A DNA stretch of 64,000 bases, from assembly GCF_050908995.1 (NCBI RefSeq), contig NC_135126.1:5022001-5086000 (forward strand), written 5' to 3'. Below the pieces are notes generated by a model that was given only the letters and a program-made list of their open reading frames with translations, ran no database searches and was not told the origin of the DNA. The DNA comes from Andrena cerasifolii (taxonomy: Eukaryota > Arthropoda > Insecta > Hymenoptera > Andrenidae). The position numbers and the translations under genes are program-made. Shown in pieces: positions 62,165-64,000 of the stretch (positions within the stretch are counted from its first letter, which is position 1; each line of letters starts with the position of its first letter).

Positions 62165-64000
62165 CCGATTATCGCTGAAATTTTCAGCACGTGTATAATT
62201 ACTTAAATCTACAAACGGCATCTTTAAATTTTCATTACAGGCTTAGATAAAAAAGATGACACAGCGACCTTCACCATTTTCTTCGCTATTTTGACCAATT
62301 GCAATTTTTTCCAAAGGGACGAAACACGTCACATACTAAACTAATCCTTCTAGCTTCTAAAAAAAACTCGAGTCGTTTGGACGAATTTTAAAAAACTTAT
62401 TCTGTTTCAAAGGGTGTCTCAATACTTTTGCACCGTATATTTGAAGCATAATACTAAATTTCATCGATTGCGATTCAGTCGTCTCTAATTTGTATGCTTT
62501 ATGTGGCTTAATAAGTAAAGATTATCATAGACGCATATCATCCGTACTCCACAATCACTGCTAAATTGTATTAATTAATAGCCTCGTGTCATTCTCGGAA
62601 AAATATGTTGTTGCGGCAATAAATGCTATAAAAACCTGATTTCAGGGCCACCGCCATTGAGCTACCATTTTTGCTCGGAGTAAGTTTGAAGTCTAAAGTG
62701 AGCGCTTGAACGCGTCAGCTTGCGAAATTAATCACCACTGTTAAATACTTCGCGAATTATTTAACGCACAAGCAAACAATCGTATGGTGTAATGTCCCTC
62801 TTCTGTAATTATTCCACAGCAAGACTTTCTTCAGGTGAACCGGCGCTATTAACTAAGAATCGTTAACACAACATAATCCTTAACAGCTGTGGTGTACAAT
62901 GGAGTATAAATAAACCACGGGTACAAATGGCAGTGGCTCGTAAAACTTGTTAAAAGAAACAAGGAAACGACTAATCTGCCAACTGGCTTGCAGTAGTTAA
63001 TTCGTCATTTGAAGATGCTTCCGCATCTGGCAAGATTTTTCCACCCTTACCCTGGTAAATCTTTCACGCGCCGGCTTACAAAGCTACGCACGTTTCGTAA
63101 CTGCAGCTTGTCCCTCGCGAGAGAGACGCGAAGGCAAGTGGTGAGCTGGCCTTGGCGCGAAATCACAGCCATGCCAGAAAAGTAGCGGACTCGATCGACT
63201 CGGCGATGGCAAAAAAAACCAACCTGAATGCCGCTCGTTCAAATCAGCAGGCGTGCCAACGACGCCAAGCACACGATCTTTGCCTCCGTATAATTATTAT
63301 CAAGCTCACTTATTCGCTAGCTACCTGCTAAAACAATATTTCGACATTTCTACGTACAGCGGTGGCCAAAAGACAGTCGAAACTCTGAACTGCGAGCTGT
63401 AAGAAGAATAACGTTCGTCGTCAAGATACGAGTTTCAAACAAATTCCCTTGACCGCCACTGTGCGCCAGATATGCGCGTTTGCATACTCACAGTCCGTAC
63501 AGTCGAGAGGAGGCTGTGTGCTGTAATGTGGCGAGCTGAAGCTGGGAGGGTGGTGACACCGGCTGGGTGCATACCTCAGCACCCGGCTGTCGGGGACAGG
63601 ATGCGTCGAGTCTGGGCTCTCACGTCTTTGTCTATCTTGCGACGGGGCTGCTGTTCCCTCTCCCAACTCCAATTCTTCTTCCCAGCCCCAACTGCCGAGC
63701 ATCCTCCTCCGAAAATTCTCCTCTCAGGCGAACACTTTTCCCTTCTTTCTTAATTGCCTTGTACCTCTAGTCAATGTCCTGCACAACAGAAACGTGTTTC
63801 GGCACGGTTACCAAGGGTGGTTGTTCGGCGTATTCGATTCTCACGGGCGGCTTGTACCGCTTATTACGCGCTCCTCCTTAACGGGAATTCTATCGCCGGT
63901 CCCTCCCATTGGACCCGGTGACTTTTACCACCAGCCCCTCCCCCATCGATCGGGTATCAATAACGCTTATCGTTAACAGAACCTTCAACCCCCCCGCGCC
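62165..64000. other. Right edge, possible capicua promoter region
   Basis: No certain gene. It becomes GC-richer from about 63000. GGGTGTCTCAATACTTTTGCACCGTATA at about 62411 resembles a Tc1/mariner end without a partner. On the minus strand, 63702-63575 reads as a possible first exon, given separately. Confidence 0.4.
63575..63702 (-). other. Possible upstream first exon on the minus strand
   Basis: An ATG at 63702 opens MLGSWGWEEELELGEG and continues without a stop to a donor GAG then GTATGC at 63575/63574. The location fits an upstream capicua exon, but it ends in phase 2 whereas exon 60293 needs phase 1, so it cannot splice there directly in frame. It would need a further exon, or be non-coding, or be chance. 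Confidence 0.25.

Noticed and set aside
1..64000. tRNA, rRNA and mitochondrial insert genes
   Set aside because: No cloverleaf with intact A and B boxes, no rRNA core motif and no mitochondrial protein stretch was seen on reading both strands; a covariance-model scan would be decisive.

Overview
The window is nuclear DNA of an insect: split genes with GT-AG introns, AT-rich intergenic DNA, many small terminal-inverted-repeat elements, and clear insect/metazoan proteins. Hymenoptera (ant- or bee-like) is my best guess from gene structure and repeat style, but nothing in the sequence proves the order. No bacterial, organellar or viral genes were seen.

Five complete or nearly complete protein-coding genes were rebuilt exon by exon, with reading phase checked at the junctions. 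From left to right: KIF3A-type kinesin-II motor (+, 2700-6251), family S28 Pro-X carboxypeptidase (-, 10237-7562), CEP152/Asterless centriole scaffold (-, 18617-12777), D-aminoacyl-tRNA deacylase Dtd1 (+, 19092-20461) and GRIP-domain golgin GCC1/GCC88 (+, 22104-25174). The right third holds the HMG-box repressor capicua, long form (-, 60293-48792, 18 firm exons plus one doubtful one). Its 5' end may lie further right or beyond the window.

Between GCC1 and capicua sits the most unusual object: an 11.9 kb element (26353-38217). It is bounded by TTAA and by terminal inverted repeats of about 528 bp, each of which contains a smaller inverted repeat. Inside are a 36-copy satellite array (170 and 172 bp monomers), a second direct block of 6 monomers, three 151-bp repeats, an inverted satellite block, and non-repetitive stretches with no recognisable transposase. 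Smaller TTAA-GGGG-ended elements occur in a Pro-X carboxypeptidase intron and upstream of capicua, with one-ended remnants in KIF3A and GCC1 introns, so a TTAA-targeting family (piggyBac- or Kolobok-like by target site) has been active here.

Other elements include TA-flanked mariner-like MITEs (3-241, 16403-16803, 53893-54488), a CAGGGGCGGAT-ended element carrying a 17-bp minisatellite (43190-43877), and foldback elements with E-box-containing ends (24676-24964) or AT-rich arms (10430-10965). CEP152 and Dtd1 are head to head with 474 bp between start codons and probably share a promoter. KIF3A and the carboxypeptidase converge. KIF3A (ciliary transport) and CEP152 (centriole duplication) act in related cell structures, but with another gene between them this may be chance.
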